From positions 709,527-773,526 of the forward strand of contig CAMPDV010000109.1 in the NCBI GenBank assembly GCA_946699065.1: 64,000 nt of DNA. Reading direction: 5' to 3'. A program made the position numbers and the translations under genes. Positions 12,521 through 25,488 of this stretch are shown here, in pieces. The first letter of the stretch is position 1, and the number at the start of each line of letters is the position of its first letter. The stretch comes from Loxodes magnus. Lineage: Eukaryota > Ciliophora > Karyorelictea > Loxodida > Loxodidae. The notes below the pieces were generated by a model. The model saw only the letters and a list, made by a program, of their open reading frames with translations, searched no databases and was not told the origin of the DNA.

Positions 12521-14600
12521 AATAAGTATTTAGAAAAGTGAAGAAGTAAAGTAAGAAAAAAAGATAGAGTTTCAGTTTTAATGAAGATGCTTTGAGAAGT
12601 AATAAGTATTTAGAAAAGTGAAGAAGTAAAGTAAGAAAAGAAGATAGAATTTCAGTTTTAAGGAGTATGCTTTGAGAAGTAATAAGTATTTCGAAAAGTG
12701 AAGAAGTAAAGTAAGAAAAGAAGATAGAATTTCAGTTTTAAGGAGTATGCTTTGAGAAGTAATAAGTATTTAGAAAAGTGAAGAATTAAAGTAAGAAAAG
12801 AAGATAGAGTTTCAGTTTTAAGGAGTATGCTTTGAGAAGTAATAAGTATTTAGAAAAGTGAAGAATTAAAGTAAGAAAAGAAGATAGAGTTTCAGTTTTA
12901 AGGAGTATGCTTTGAGAAGTAATAAGTATTTAGAAAAGTGAAGAATTAAAGTAAGAAAAGAAGATAGAGTTTCAGTTTTAAGGAGTATGCTTTGAGAAGT
13001 AATAAGTATTTAGAAAAGTGAAGAAGTAAAGTAAGAAAAAAAGATAGAGTTTCAGTTTTAATGAAGATGCTTTGAGAAGTAATAAGTATTTAGAAAAGTG
13101 AAGAAGTAAAGTAAGAAAAGAAGATAGAATTTCAGTTTTAAGGAGTATGCTTTGAGAAGTAATAAGTATTTCGAAAAGTGAAGAAGTAAAGTAAGAAAAG
13201 AAGATAGAATTTCAGTTTTAAGGAGTATGCTTTGAGAAGTAATAAGTATTTAGAAAAGTGAAGAATTAAAGTAAGAAAAGAAGATAGAATTTCAGTTTTA
13301 AGGAGTATGCTTTGAGAAGTAATAAGTATTTAGAAAAGTGAAGAAGTAAAGTAAGAAAAGAAGATAGAATTTCAGTTTTAATGAAGATGCTTTGAGAAGT
13401 AATAAGTATTTAGAAAAGTGAAGAAGTAAAGTAAGAAAAGAAGATAGAATTTCAGTTTTAAGGAGTATGCTTTGAGAAGTAATAAGTATTTAGAAAAGTG
13501 AAGAATTAAAGTAAGAAAAGAAGATAGAGTTTCAGTTTTAAGGAGTATGCTTTGAGAAGTAATAAGTATTTAGAAAAGTGAAGAAGTAAAGTAAGAAAAG
13601 AAGATAGAGTTTCAGTTTTAAGGAGTATGCTTTGAGAAGTAATAAGTATTTAGAAAAGTGAAGAATTAAAGTAAGAAAAGAAGATAGAGTTTCAGTTTTA
13701 AGGAGTATGCTTTGAGAAGTAATAAGTATTTAGAAAAGTGAAGAAGTAAAGTAAGAAAAAAAGATAGAGTTTCAGTTTTAATGAAGATGCTTTGAGAAGT
13801 AATAAGTATTTAGAAAAGTGAAGAAGTAAAGTAAGAAAAAAAGATAGAGTTTCAGTTTTAATGAAGATGCTTTGAGAAGTAATAAGTATTTAGAAAAGTG
13901 AAGAAGTAAAGTAAGAAAAGAAGATAGAATTTCAGTTTTAAGGAGTATGCTTTGAGAAGTAATAAGTATTTAGAAAAGTGAAGAAGTAAAGTAAGAAAAG
14001 AAGATAGAATTTCAGTTTTAAGGAGTATGCTTTGAGAAGTAATAAGTATTTAGAAAAGTGAAGAATTAAAGTAAGAAAAGAAGATAGAATTTCAGTTTTA
14101 AGGAGTATGCTTTGAGAAGTAATAAGTATTTAGAAAAGTGAAGAAGTAAAGTAAGAAAAGAAGATAGAATTTCAGTTTTAAGGAGTATGCTTTGAGAAGT
14201 AATAAGTATTTAGAAAAGTGAAGAAGTAAAGTAAGAAAAGAAGATAGAGTTTCAGTTTTAAGGAGTATGCTTTGAGAAGTAATAAGTATTTAGAAAAGTG
14301 AAGAATTAAAGTAAGAAAAGAAGATAGAGTTTCAGTTTTAAGGAGTATGCTTTGAGAAGTAATAAGTATTTAGAAAAGTGAAGAAGTAAAGTAAGAAAAG
14401 AAGATAGAGTTTCAGTTTTAAGGAAGATGCTTTGTGAAGTAATAAGTATTTAGAAAAGTGAAGAATTAAAGTAAGAAAAGAAGATAGAATTTCAGTTTTA
14501 AGGAGTATGCTTTGAGAAGTAATAAGTATTTTGAAAAGTGAAGAAGTAAAGTAAGAAAAGAAGATAGAATTTCAGTTTTAAGGAGTATGCTTTGAGAAGT
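12520..14600 (+). repeat. 2080-bp block, left copy (26 monomers)
   Basis: The order of variant monomers here is repeated at +2080 bases, exactly 26 monomers. Matching landmarks include the TTTCGAAAA monomers at 13172 and 15252 and the GGAAGATGC/TTTGTGAAG monomer at 14432 and 16512. One difference is visible: position 13972 has A where 16052 has C. The boundaries are approximate because any monomer edge could serve. Confidence 0.75.
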
Positions 14601-16660
14601 AATAAGTATTTAGAAAAGTGAAGAAGTAAAGTAAGAAAAAAAGATAGAGTTTCAGTTTTAATGAAGATGCTTTGAGAAGTAATAAGTATTTAGAAAAGTG
14701 AAGAAGTAAAGTAAGAAAAGAAGATAGAATTTCAGTTTTAAGGAGTATGCTTTGAGAAGTAATAAGTATTTCGAAAAGTGAAGAAGTAAAGTAAGAAAAG
14801 AAGATAGAATTTCAGTTTTAAGGAGTATGCTTTGAGAAGTAATAAGTATTTAGAAAAGTGAAGAATTAAAGTAAGAAAAGAAGATAGAGTTTCAGTTTTA
14901 AGGAGTATGCTTTGAGAAGTAATAAGTATTTAGAAAAGTGAAGAATTAAAGTAAGAAAAGAAGATAGAGTTTCAGTTTTAAGGAGTATGCTTTGAGAAGT
15001 AATAAGTATTTAGAAAAGTGAAGAATTAAAGTAAGAAAAGAAGATAGAGTTTCAGTTTTAAGGAGTATGCTTTGAGAAGTAATAAGTATTTAGAAAAGTG
15101 AAGAAGTAAAGTAAGAAAAAAAGATAGAGTTTCAGTTTTAATGAAGATGCTTTGAGAAGTAATAAGTATTTAGAAAAGTGAAGAAGTAAAGTAAGAAAAG
15201 AAGATAGAATTTCAGTTTTAAGGAGTATGCTTTGAGAAGTAATAAGTATTTCGAAAAGTGAAGAAGTAAAGTAAGAAAAGAAGATAGAATTTCAGTTTTA
15301 AGGAGTATGCTTTGAGAAGTAATAAGTATTTAGAAAAGTGAAGAATTAAAGTAAGAAAAGAAGATAGAATTTCAGTTTTAAGGAGTATGCTTTGAGAAGT
15401 AATAAGTATTTAGAAAAGTGAAGAAGTAAAGTAAGAAAAGAAGATAGAATTTCAGTTTTAATGAAGATGCTTTGAGAAGTAATAAGTATTTAGAAAAGTG
15501 AAGAAGTAAAGTAAGAAAAGAAGATAGAATTTCAGTTTTAAGGAGTATGCTTTGAGAAGTAATAAGTATTTAGAAAAGTGAAGAATTAAAGTAAGAAAAG
15601 AAGATAGAGTTTCAGTTTTAAGGAGTATGCTTTGAGAAGTAATAAGTATTTAGAAAAGTGAAGAAGTAAAGTAAGAAAAGAAGATAGAGTTTCAGTTTTA
15701 AGGAGTATGCTTTGAGAAGTAATAAGTATTTAGAAAAGTGAAGAATTAAAGTAAGAAAAGAAGATAGAGTTTCAGTTTTAAGGAGTATGCTTTGAGAAGT
15801 AATAAGTATTTAGAAAAGTGAAGAAGTAAAGTAAGAAAAAAAGATAGAGTTTCAGTTTTAATGAAGATGCTTTGAGAAGTAATAAGTATTTAGAAAAGTG
15901 AAGAAGTAAAGTAAGAAAAAAAGATAGAGTTTCAGTTTTAATGAAGATGCTTTGAGAAGTAATAAGTATTTAGAAAAGTGAAGAAGTAAAGTAAGAAAAG
16001 AAGATAGAATTTCAGTTTTAAGGAGTATGCTTTGAGAAGTAATAAGTATTTCGAAAAGTGAAGAAGTAAAGTAAGAAAAGAAGATAGAATTTCAGTTTTA
16101 AGGAGTATGCTTTGAGAAGTAATAAGTATTTAGAAAAGTGAAGAATTAAAGTAAGAAAAGAAGATAGAATTTCAGTTTTAAGGAGTATGCTTTGAGAAGT
16201 AATAAGTATTTAGAAAAGTGAAGAAGTAAAGTAAGAAAAGAAGATAGAATTTCAGTTTTAAGGAGTATGCTTTGAGAAGTAATAAGTATTTAGAAAAGTG
16301 AAGAAGTAAAGTAAGAAAAGAAGATAGAGTTTCAGTTTTAAGGAGTATGCTTTGAGAAGTAATAAGTATTTAGAAAAGTGAAGAATTAAAGTAAGAAAAG
16401 AAGATAGAGTTTCAGTTTTAAGGAGTATGCTTTGAGAAGTAATAAGTATTTAGAAAAGTGAAGAAGTAAAGTAAGAAAAGAAGATAGAGTTTCAGTTTTA
16501 AGGAAGATGCTTTGTGAAGTAATAAGTATTTAGAAAAGTGAAGAATTAAAGTAAGAAAAGAAGATAGAATTTCAGTTTTAAGGAGTATGCTTTGAGAAGT
16601 AATAAGTATTTTGAAAAGTGAAGAAGTAAAGTAAGAAAAGAAGATAGAATTTCAGTTTTA
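14601..16660 (+). repeat. 2080-bp block, right copy (26 monomers)
   Basis: This is the direct tandem partner of the preceding block at an offset of 2080 bases, with the same order of variant monomers and very few differences. Direct adjacency suggests unequal exchange or rolling amplification acting on blocks of tens of monomers rather than on single monomers. The right end is taken near 16660, where GGAGTAAGC replaces the expected monomer. Confidence 0.75.
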
Positions 16661-17680
16661 AGGAGTAAGCTTTGAGAAGTAATAAGTATTTAGAAAAGTG
16701 AAGAAGTAAAGTAAGAAAAGAAGATAGAATTTCAGTTTTAAGGAGTATGCTTTGAGAAGTATTAAGTATTTAGAAAAGTGAAGAAGTAGAGTAAGAAAAG
16801 AAGATAGAATTTCAGTTTTAAGGAGTATGCTTTGAGAAGTAATAAGTATTTAGAAAAGTGAAGAAGTAAAGTAAGAAAAGAAGATAGAATTTCAGTTTTA
16901 AGGAGTATGCTTTGAGAAGTATTATGTATTTAGAAAAGTGAAGAAGTAGAGTAAGAAAAGAAGATAGAATTTCAGTTTTAAGGAGTATGCTTTGAGAAGT
17001 ATTAAGTATTTAGAAAAGTGAAGCAATAAAGTAAGAAAAGAAGATAGAATTTCAGTTTTAAGGAGTATGCTTTGAGAAGTATTAAGTATTTAGAAAAGTG
17101 AAGAAGTAAAGTAAGAAAAGAAGATAGAATTTCAGTTTTAAGGAGTATGCTTTGAGAAGTATTAAGTATTTAGAAAAGTGAAGAAGTAAAGTAAGAAAAG
17201 AAGATAGAATTTCAGTTTTAAGGAGTAAGCTTTGAGAAGTAATAAGTATTTAGAAAAGTGAAGAATTAAAGTAAGAAAAGAAGATAGAGTTTCAGTTTTA
17301 AGGAGTATGCTTTGAGAAGTAATAAGTATTTAGAAAAGTGAAGAATTAAAGTAAGAAAAGAAGATAGAGTTTCAGTTTTAAGGAGTATGCTTTGAGAAGT
17401 AATAAGTATTTAGAAAAGTGAAGAAGTAAAGTAAGAAAAAAAGATAGAGTTTCAGTTTTAATGAAGATGCTTTGAGAAGTAATAAGTATTTAGAAAAGTG
17501 AAGAAGTAAAGTAAGAAAAGAAGATAGAATTTCAGTTTTAAGGAGTATGCTTTGAGAAGTAATAAGTATTTCGAAAAGTGAAGAAGTAAAGTAAGAAAAG
17601 AAGATAGAATTTCAGTTTTAAGGAGTATGCTTTGAGAAGTAATAAGTATTTAGAAAAGTGAAGAATTAAAGTAAGAAAAG
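16661..17680 (+). repeat. Block repeated from 4880 bp upstream (right copy)
   Basis: The order of rare monomers (GTATTATGTATT, GAAGCAATAAAG, GGAGTAAGC, then two AGAATTAAAG monomers and one TTAATGAAGATGC monomer) is the same as in the block starting near 11.7 kb. After about 17.7 kb the order changes. Confidence 0.7.
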
Positions 17681-19240
17681 AAGATAGAGTTTCAGTTTTA
17701 AGGAGTATGCTTTGAGAAGTAATAAGTATTTAGAAAAGTGAAGAATTAAAGTAAGAAAAGAAGATAGAGTTTCAGTTTTAAGGAGTATGCTTTGAGAAGT
17801 AATAAGTATTTAGAAAAGTGAAGAATTAAAGTAAGAAAAGAAGATAGAGTTTCAGTTTTAAGGAGTATGCTTTGAGAAGTAATAAGTATTTAGAAAAGTG
17901 AAGAATTAAAGTAAGAAAAGAAGATAGAGTTTCAGTTTTAAGGAGTATGCTTTGAGAAGTATTAAGTATTTAGAAAAGTGAAGAAGTAAAGTAAGAAAAG
18001 AAGATAGAGTTTCAGTTTTAAGGAGAATGCTTTGAGAAGTAATAAGTATTTAGAAAAGTGAAGAAGTAAAGTAAGAAAAGAAGATAGAATTTCAGTTTTA
18101 AGGAGAATGCTTTGAGAAGTAATAAGTATTTAGAAAAGTGAACAAGTAAAGTAAGAAAAGAAGATAGAATTTCAGTTTTAAGGAGTATGCTTTGAGAAGT
18201 ATTAAGTATTAAGAAAAGTGAAGAAGTAGAGTAAGAAAAGAAGATGGAATTTCAGTTTTAAGAAATATGCTTTGAGAAGTAATAAGTATTTAGAAAAGTG
18301 AAGAATTAAAGTAAGAAAAGAAGATAGAATTTCAGTTTTAAGGAGTATGCTTTGAGAAGTATTAAGTATTTAGAAAAGTGAAGAAGTAAAGTAAGCAAAG
18401 AAGATAGAATTTCAGTTTTAAGGAGTATGCTTTGAGAAGTAATAAGTATTTAGAAAAGTGAAGAATTAAAGTAAGAAAAGAAGATAGAGTTTCAGTTTTA
18501 AGGAGTATGCTTTGAGAAGTAATAAGTATTTAGAAAAGTGAAGAATTAAAGTAAGAAAAGAAGATAGAGTTTCAGTTTTAAGGAGTATGCTTTGAGAAGT
18601 AATAAGTATTTAGAAAAGTGAAGAAGTAAAGTAAGAAAAAAAGATAGAATTTCAGTTTTAAGGAGTATGCTTTGAGAAGTATTAAGTATTTAGAAAAGTG
18701 AAGAAGTAAAGTAAGCAAAGAAGATAGAATTTCAGTTTTAAGGAGTATGCTTTGAGAAGTATTAAGTATTTAGAAAAGTGAAGAAGTAAAGTAAGAAAAG
18801 AAGATAGAATTTCAGTTTTAAGGAGTATGCTTTGAGAAGTATTAAGTATTTAGAAAAGTGAAGAAGTAAAGTAAGAAAAGAAGATAGAATTTCAGTTTTA
18901 AGGAGTATGCTTTGAGAAGTATTAAGTATTTAGAAAAGTGAAGAAGTAGAGTAAGAAAAGAAGATAGAATTTCAGTTTTAAGGAGTATGCTTTGAGAAGT
19001 AATAAGTATTTAGAAAAGTGAAGAAGTAAAGTAAGAAAAGAAGATAGAATTTCAGTTTTAAGGAGTATGCTTTGAGAAGTATTATGTATTTAGAAAAGTG
19101 AAGAAGTAGAGTAAGAAAAGAAGATAGAATTTCAGTTTTAAGGAGTATGCTTTGAGAAGTATTAAGTATTTAGAAAAGTGAAGAAATAAAGTAAGAAAAG
19201 AAGATAGAATTTCAGTTTTAAGGAGTATGCTTTGAGAAGT

Positions 19241-19252
19241 AAAGTATTTAGA
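19241..19252 (+). repeat. 78-bp monomer: two-base deletion in the array
   Basis: The text reads GAAGTAAAGTATTTAG where neighbours read GAAGTATTAAGTATTTAG or GAAGTAATAAGTATTTAG, so about two bases are missing and every later monomer is shifted by that amount. It is a useful unique marker in an otherwise strictly 80-bp stretch. Confidence 0.7.
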
Positions 19253-19999
19253 AAAGTGAAGAAATAAAGTAAGAAAAGAAGATAGAATTTCAGTTTTAAG
19301 GAGTATGCTTTGAGAAGTATTAAGTATTTAGAAAAGTGAAGAAATAAAGTAAGAAAAGAAGATAGAATTTCAGTTTTAAGGAGTATGCTTTTAGAAGTAT
19401 TAAGTATTTAGAAAAGTGAAGAAGTAAAGTAAGAAAAGAAGATAGAATTTCAGTTTTAAGGAGTATGCTTTGAGAAGTAATAAGTATTTAGAAAAGTGAA
19501 GAAATAAAGTAAGAAAAGAAGATAGAATTTCAGTTTTAAGGAGTATGCTTTGAGAAGTATTAAGTATTTAGAAAAGTGAAGAAGTGAAGTAAGAAAAGAA
19601 GATAGAATTTCAGTTTTAAGGAGTATGCTTTGAGAAGTATTAAGTATTTAGAAAAGTGAAGAAGTAAAGTAAGAAAAGAAGATAGAATTTCAGTTTTAAG
19701 GAAGATGCTTTGTGAAGTAATAAGTATTTAGAAAAGTGAAGAAGTAAAGTAAGAAAAGAAGATAGAATTTCAGTTTTAAGGAGTAAGCTTTGAGAAGTAA
19801 TAAGTATTTAGAAAAGTGAAGAAGTAAAGTAAGAAAAAAAGATAGAGTTTCAGTTTTAATGAAGATGCTTTGAGAAGTAATAAGTATTTAGAAAAGTGAA
19901 GAAGTAAAGTAAGAAAAGAAGATAGAGTTTCAGTTTTAAGGAGTATGCTTTGAGAAGTAATAAGTATTTAGAAAAGTGAAGAATTAAAGTAAGAAAAGA

Positions 20000-22740
20000 A
20001 GATAGAATTTCAGTTTTAAGGAGTATGCTTTGAGAAGTATTAAGTATTTAGAAAAGTGAAGAAATAAAGTAAGAAAAGAAGATAGAATTTCAGTTTTAAG
20101 GAGTAAGCTTTGAGAAGTATTAAGTATTTAGAAAAGTGAAGAAGTAAAGTAAGAAAAGAAGATAGAATTTCAGTTTTAAGGAGTATGCTTAGAGAAGTAT
20201 TAAGTATTTAGAAAAGTGAAGAAGTAAAGTAAGAAAAGAAGATAGAATTTCAGTTTTAAGGAGTATGCTTTGAGAAGTATTAAGTATTTAGAAAAGTGAA
20301 GAAGTAAAGTAAGAAAAGAAGATAGAATTTCAGTTTTAAGGAGTATGCTTTGAGAAGTATTAAGTATTTAGAAAAGTGAAGAAGTAGAGTAAGAAAAGAA
20401 GATAGAATTTCAGTTTTAAGGAGTATGCTTTGAGAAGTAATAAGTATTTAGAAAAGTGAAGAAGTAAAGTAAGAAAAGAAGATAGAATTTCAGTTTTAAG
20501 GAGTATGCTTTGAGAAGTATTATGTATTTAGAAAAGTGAAGAAGTAGAGTAAGAAAAGAAGATAGAATTTCAGTTTTAAGGAGTATGCTTTGAGAAGTAT
20601 TAAGTATTTAGAAAAGTGAAGAAATAAAGTAAGAAAAGAAGATAGAATTTCAGTTTTAATGAAGATGCTTTGAGAAGTAATAAGTATTTAGAAAAGTGAA
20701 GAAGTAAAGTAAGAAAAGAAGATAGAGTTTCAGTTTTAAGGAGTATGCTTTGAGAAGTAATAAGTATTTAGAAAAGTGAAGAATTAAAGTAAGAAAAGAA
20801 GATAGAATTTCAGTTTTAAGGAGTATGCTTTGAGAAGTATTAAGTATTTAGAAAAGTGAAGAAATAAAGTAAGAAAAGAAGATAGAATTTCAGTTTTAAG
20901 GAGTAAGCTTTGAGAAGTATTAAGTATTTAGAAAAGTGAAGAAGTAAAGTAAGAAAAGAAGATAGAATTTCAGTTTTAAGGAGTATGCTTAGAGAAGTAT
21001 TAAGTATTTAGAAAAGTGAAGAAGTAAAGTAAGAAAAGAAGATAGAATTTCAGTTTTAAGGAGTATGCTTTGAGAAGTATTAAGTATTTAGAAAAGTGAA
21101 GAAGTAAAGTAAGAAAAGAAGATAGAATTTCAGTTTTAAGGAGTATGCTTTGAGAAGTATTAAGTATTTAGAAAAGTGAAGAAGTAGAGTAAGAAAAGAA
21201 GATAGAATTTCAGTTTTAAGGAGTATGCTTTGAGAAGTAATAAGTATTTAGAAAAGTGAAGAAGTAAAGTAAGAAAAGAAGATAGAATTTCAGTTTTAAG
21301 GAGTATGCTTTGAGAAGTATTATGTATTTAGAAAAGTGAAGAAGTAGAGTAAGAAAAGAAGATAGAATTTCAGTTTTAACGAGTATGCTTTGAGAAGTAA
21401 TAAGTATTTAGAAAAGTGAAGAAGTAAAGTAAGAAAAAAAGATAGAGTTTCAGTTTTAAGGAGAATGCTTTGAGAAGTAATAAGTATTTAGAAAAGTGAA
21501 GAAGTAAAGTAAGAAAAGAAGATAGAATTTCAGTTTTAAGGAGTATGCTTTGAGAAGTATTAAGTATTTAGAAAAGTGAAGAAGTAGAGTAAGAAAAGAA
21601 GATAGAATTTCAGTTTTAAGGAGAATGCTTAGAGAAGTAATAAGTATTTAGAAAAGTGAACAAGTAAAGTAAGAAAAGAAGATAGAATTTCAGTTTTAAG
21701 GAGTATGCTTTGATAAGTAATAAGTATTTAGAAAAGTGAAGAAGTAAAGTAAGAAAAGAAGATAGAATTTCAGTTTTAAGGAGTATGCTTTGAGAAGTAT
21801 TAAGTATTTAGAAAAGTGAAGAAATAAAGTAAGAAAAAAAGATAGAGTTTCAGTTTTAATGAAGATGCTTTGAGAAGTAATAAGTATTTAGAAAAGTGAA
21901 GAAGTAAAGTAAGAAAAGAAGATAGAATTTCAGTTTTAAGGAGTATGCTTTGAGAAGTAATAAGTATTTAGAAAAGTGAAGAAGTAAAGTAAGAAAAGAA
22001 GATAGAATTTCAGTTTTAAGGAGTATGCTTTGAGAAGTAATAAGTATTTCGAAAAGTGAAGAAGTAAAGTAAGAAAAGAAGATAGAATTTCAGTTTTAAG
22101 GAGTATGCTTTGAGAAGTAATAAGTATTTAGAAAAGTGAAGAATTAAAGTAAGAAAAGAAGATAGAATTTCAGTTTTAAGGAGTATGCTTTGAGAAGTAT
22201 TAAGTATTTAGAAAAGTGAAGAAATAAAGTAAGAAAAGAAGATAGAATTTCAGTTTTAAGGAGTAAGCTTTGAGAAGTATTAAGTATTTAGAAAAGTGAA
22301 GAAGTAAAGTAAGAAAAGAAGATAGAATTTCAGTTTTAAGGAGTATGCTTAGAGAAGTATTAAGTATTTAGAAAAGTGAAGAAGTAAAGTAAGAAAAGAA
22401 GATAGAATTTCAGTTTTAAGGAGTATGCTTTGAGAAGTATTAAGTATTTAGAAAAGTGAAGAAGTAAAGTAAGAAAAGAAGATAGAATTTCAGTTTTAAG
22501 GAGTATGCTTTGAGAAGTAATAAGTATTTAGAAAAGTGAAGAAGTAAAGTAAGAAAAGAAGATAGAATTTCAGTTTTAAGGAGTATGCTTTGAGAAGTAT
22601 TATGTATTTAGAAAAGTGAAGAAGTAGAGTAAGAAAAGAAGATAGAATTTCAGTTTTAAGGAGTATGCTTTGAGAAGTATTATGTATTTAGAAAAGTGAA
22701 GAAGTAGAGTAAGAAAAGAAGATAGAATTTCAGTTTTAAC
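20000..22740 (+). repeat. Triplicated GGAGTAAGC series within the array
   Basis: The monomer with GAGTAAGCTT occurs at 20101, 20901 and 22261. Each copy is followed by a GCTTAGAGAAG monomer and then by GTATTAAG monomers and a GTATTATGTATT monomer. The offsets are 800 (10 monomers) and 1360 (17 monomers), showing repeated copying of a block of about ten monomers with extra monomers added before the third copy. Confidence 0.7.
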
Positions 22741-24677
22741 GAGTATGCTTTGAGAAGTAATAAGTATTTAGAAAAGTGAAGAAGTAGAGTAAGAAAAGAA
22801 GATAGAATTTCAGTTTTAAGGAGTATGCTTTGAGAAGTAATAAGTATTTAGAAAAGTGAAGAAGTAAAGTAAGAAAAGAAGATAGAATTTCAGTTTTAAG
22901 GAGTATGCTTTGAGAAGTATTAAGTATTAAGAAAAGTGAAGAAGTAGAGTAAGAAAAGAAGATAGAATTTCAGTTTTAAGGAGTATGCTTTGAGAAGTAT
23001 TAAGTATTTAGAAAAGTGAAGAAATAAAGTAAGAAAAGAAGATAGAATTTCAGTTTTAAGGAGTATGCTTTGAGAAGTAATAAGTATTTAGAAAAGTGAA
23101 GAAATAAAGTAAGAAAAGAAGATAGAATTTCAGTTTTAAGGAGTATGCTTTGAGAAGTATTAAGTATTTAGAAAAGTGAAGAAATAAAGTAAGAAAAGAA
23201 GATAGAGTTTCAGTTTTAAGGAGTATGCTTTTAGAAGTATTAAGTATTTAGAAAAGTGAAGAAGTAAAGTAAGAAAAGAAGATAGAATTTCAGTTTTAAG
23301 GAGTATGCTTTGAGAAGTAATAAGTATTTAGAAAAGTGAAGAAATAAAGTAAGAAAAGAAGATAGAATTTCAGTTTTAAGGAGTATGCTTTGAGAAGTAT
23401 TAAGTATTTAGAAAAGTGAAGAAGTAGAGTAAGAAAAGAAGATAGAATTTCAGTTTTAAGGAGTATGCTTTGAGAAGTATTAAGTATTTAGAAAAGTGAA
23501 GAAGTAAAGTAAGAAAAGAAGATAGAATTTCAGTTTTAAGGAGTATGCTTTGAGAAGTATTAAGTATTTAGAAAAGTGAAGAAGTAAAGTAAGCAAAGAA
23601 GATAGAATTTCAGTTTTAAGGAGTATGCTTTGAGAAGTATTAAGTATTTAGAAAAGTGAAGAAGTAGAGTAAGAAAAGAAGATAGAATTTCAGTTTTAAG
23701 GAGAATGCTTAGAGAAGTAATAAGTATTTAGAAAAGTGAACAAGTAAAGTAAGAAAAGAAGATAGAATTTCAGTTTTAAGGAGTATGCTTTGAGAAGTAT
23801 TAAGTATTTAGAAAAGTGAAGAAGTAAAGTAAGAAAAGAAGATAGAATTTCAGTTTTAAGGAGAATGCTTTGAGAAGTAATAAGTATTTAGAAAAGTGAA
23901 GAAGTAAAGTAAGAAAAGAAGATAGAATTTCAGTTTTAAGGAGTATGCTTTGATAAGTAATAAGTATTTAGAAAAGTGAAGAAGTAAAGTAAGAAAAGAA
24001 GATAGAATTTCAGTTTTAAGGAGTATGCTTTGAGAAGTAATAAGTATTTAGAAAAGTGAAGAAGTAAAGTAAGAAAAGAAGATAGAATTTCAGTTTTAAG
24101 GAGAATGCTTTGAGAAGTAATAAGTATTTAGAAAAGTGAAGAAGTAAAGTAAGAAAAGAAGATAGAATTTCAGTTTTAAGGAGAATGCTTTGAGAAGTAA
24201 TAAGTATTTAGAAAAGTGAAGAATTAAAGTAAGAAAAGAAGATAGAGTTTCAGTTTTAAGGAGTATGCTTTGAGAAGTAATAAGTATTTAGAAAAGTGAA
24301 GAATTAAAGTAAGAAAAGAAGATAGAGTTTCAGTTTTAAGGAGTATGCTTTGAGAAGTAATAAGTATTTAGAAAAGTGAAGAAGTAAAGTAAGAAAAAAA
24401 GATAGAGTTTCAGTTTTAAGGAGTATGCTTTGAGAAGTAATAAGTATTTAGAAAAGTGAAGAATTAAAGTAAGAAAAGAAGATAGAGTTTCAGTTTTAAG
24501 GAGTATGCTTTGAGAAGTAATAAGTATTTAGAAAAGTGAAGAAGTAAAGTAAGAAAAGAAGATAGAGTTTCAGTTTTAAGGAGTATGCTTTGAGAAGTAA
24601 TAAGTATTTAGAAAAGTGAAGAATTAAAGTAAGAAAAGAAGATAGAGTTTCAGTTTTAAGGAGTATGCTTTGAGAAG

Positions 24678-25488
24678 TAATAAGTATTTAGAAAAGTGAA
24701 GAATTAAAGTAAGAAAAGAAGATAGAGTTTCAGTTTTAAGGAGTATGCTTTGAGAAGTAATAAGTATTTAGAAAAGTGAAGAATTAAAGTAAGAAAAGAA
24801 GATAGAGTTTCAGTTTTAAGGAGTATGCTTTGAGAAGTAATAAGTATTTAGAAAAGTGAAGAAGTAAAGTAAGAAAAAAAGATAGAGTTTCAGTTTTAAT
24901 GAAGATGCTTTGAGAAGTAATAAGTATTTAGAAAAGTGAAGAAGTAAAGTAAGAAAAGAAGATAGAATTTCAGTTTTAAGGAGTATGCTTTGAGAAGTAA
25001 TAAGTATTTCGAAAAGTGAAGAAGTAAAGTAAGAAAAGAAGATAGAATTTCAGTTTTAAGGAGTATGCTTTGAGAAGTAATAAGTATTTAGAAAAGTGAA
25101 GAATTAAAGTAAGAAAAGAAGATAGAGTTTCAGTTTTAAGGAGTATGCTTTGAGAAGTAATAAGTATTTAGAAAAGTGAAGAATTAAAGTAAGAAAAGAA
25201 GATAGAGTTTCAGTTTTAAGGAGTATGCTTTGAGAAGTAATAAGTATTTAGAAAAGTGAAGAATTAAAGTAAGAAAAGAAGATAGAGTTTCAGTTTTAAG
25301 GAGTATGCTTTGAGAAGTAATAAGTATTTAGAAAAGTGAAGAAGTAAAGTAAGAAAAAAAGATAGAGTTTCAGTTTTAATGAAGATGCTTTGAGAAGTAA
25401 TAAGTATTTAGAAAAGTGAAGAAGTAAAGTAAGAAAAGAAGATAGAATTTCAGTTTTAAGGAGTATGCTTTGAGAAGTAATAAGTATT
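24678..25488 (+). repeat. Long-range copy of the 12.4-13.2 kb monomer series
   Basis: The order of AGAATTAAAG, AAAAAAGATAGAG/TTAATGAAGATGC and TTTCGAAAA monomers matches positions about 12360-13170 at an offset of 12318 (154 monomers minus the two-base deletion near 19241). Landmarks are GATAGAG at 24881 against 12563 and the TTTCG base at 25010 against 12692. The match stops at 25490, which has A where 13172 has C. A related series also lies near 14.6-15.2 kb, so the exact donor cannot be fixed. Confidence 0.6.
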
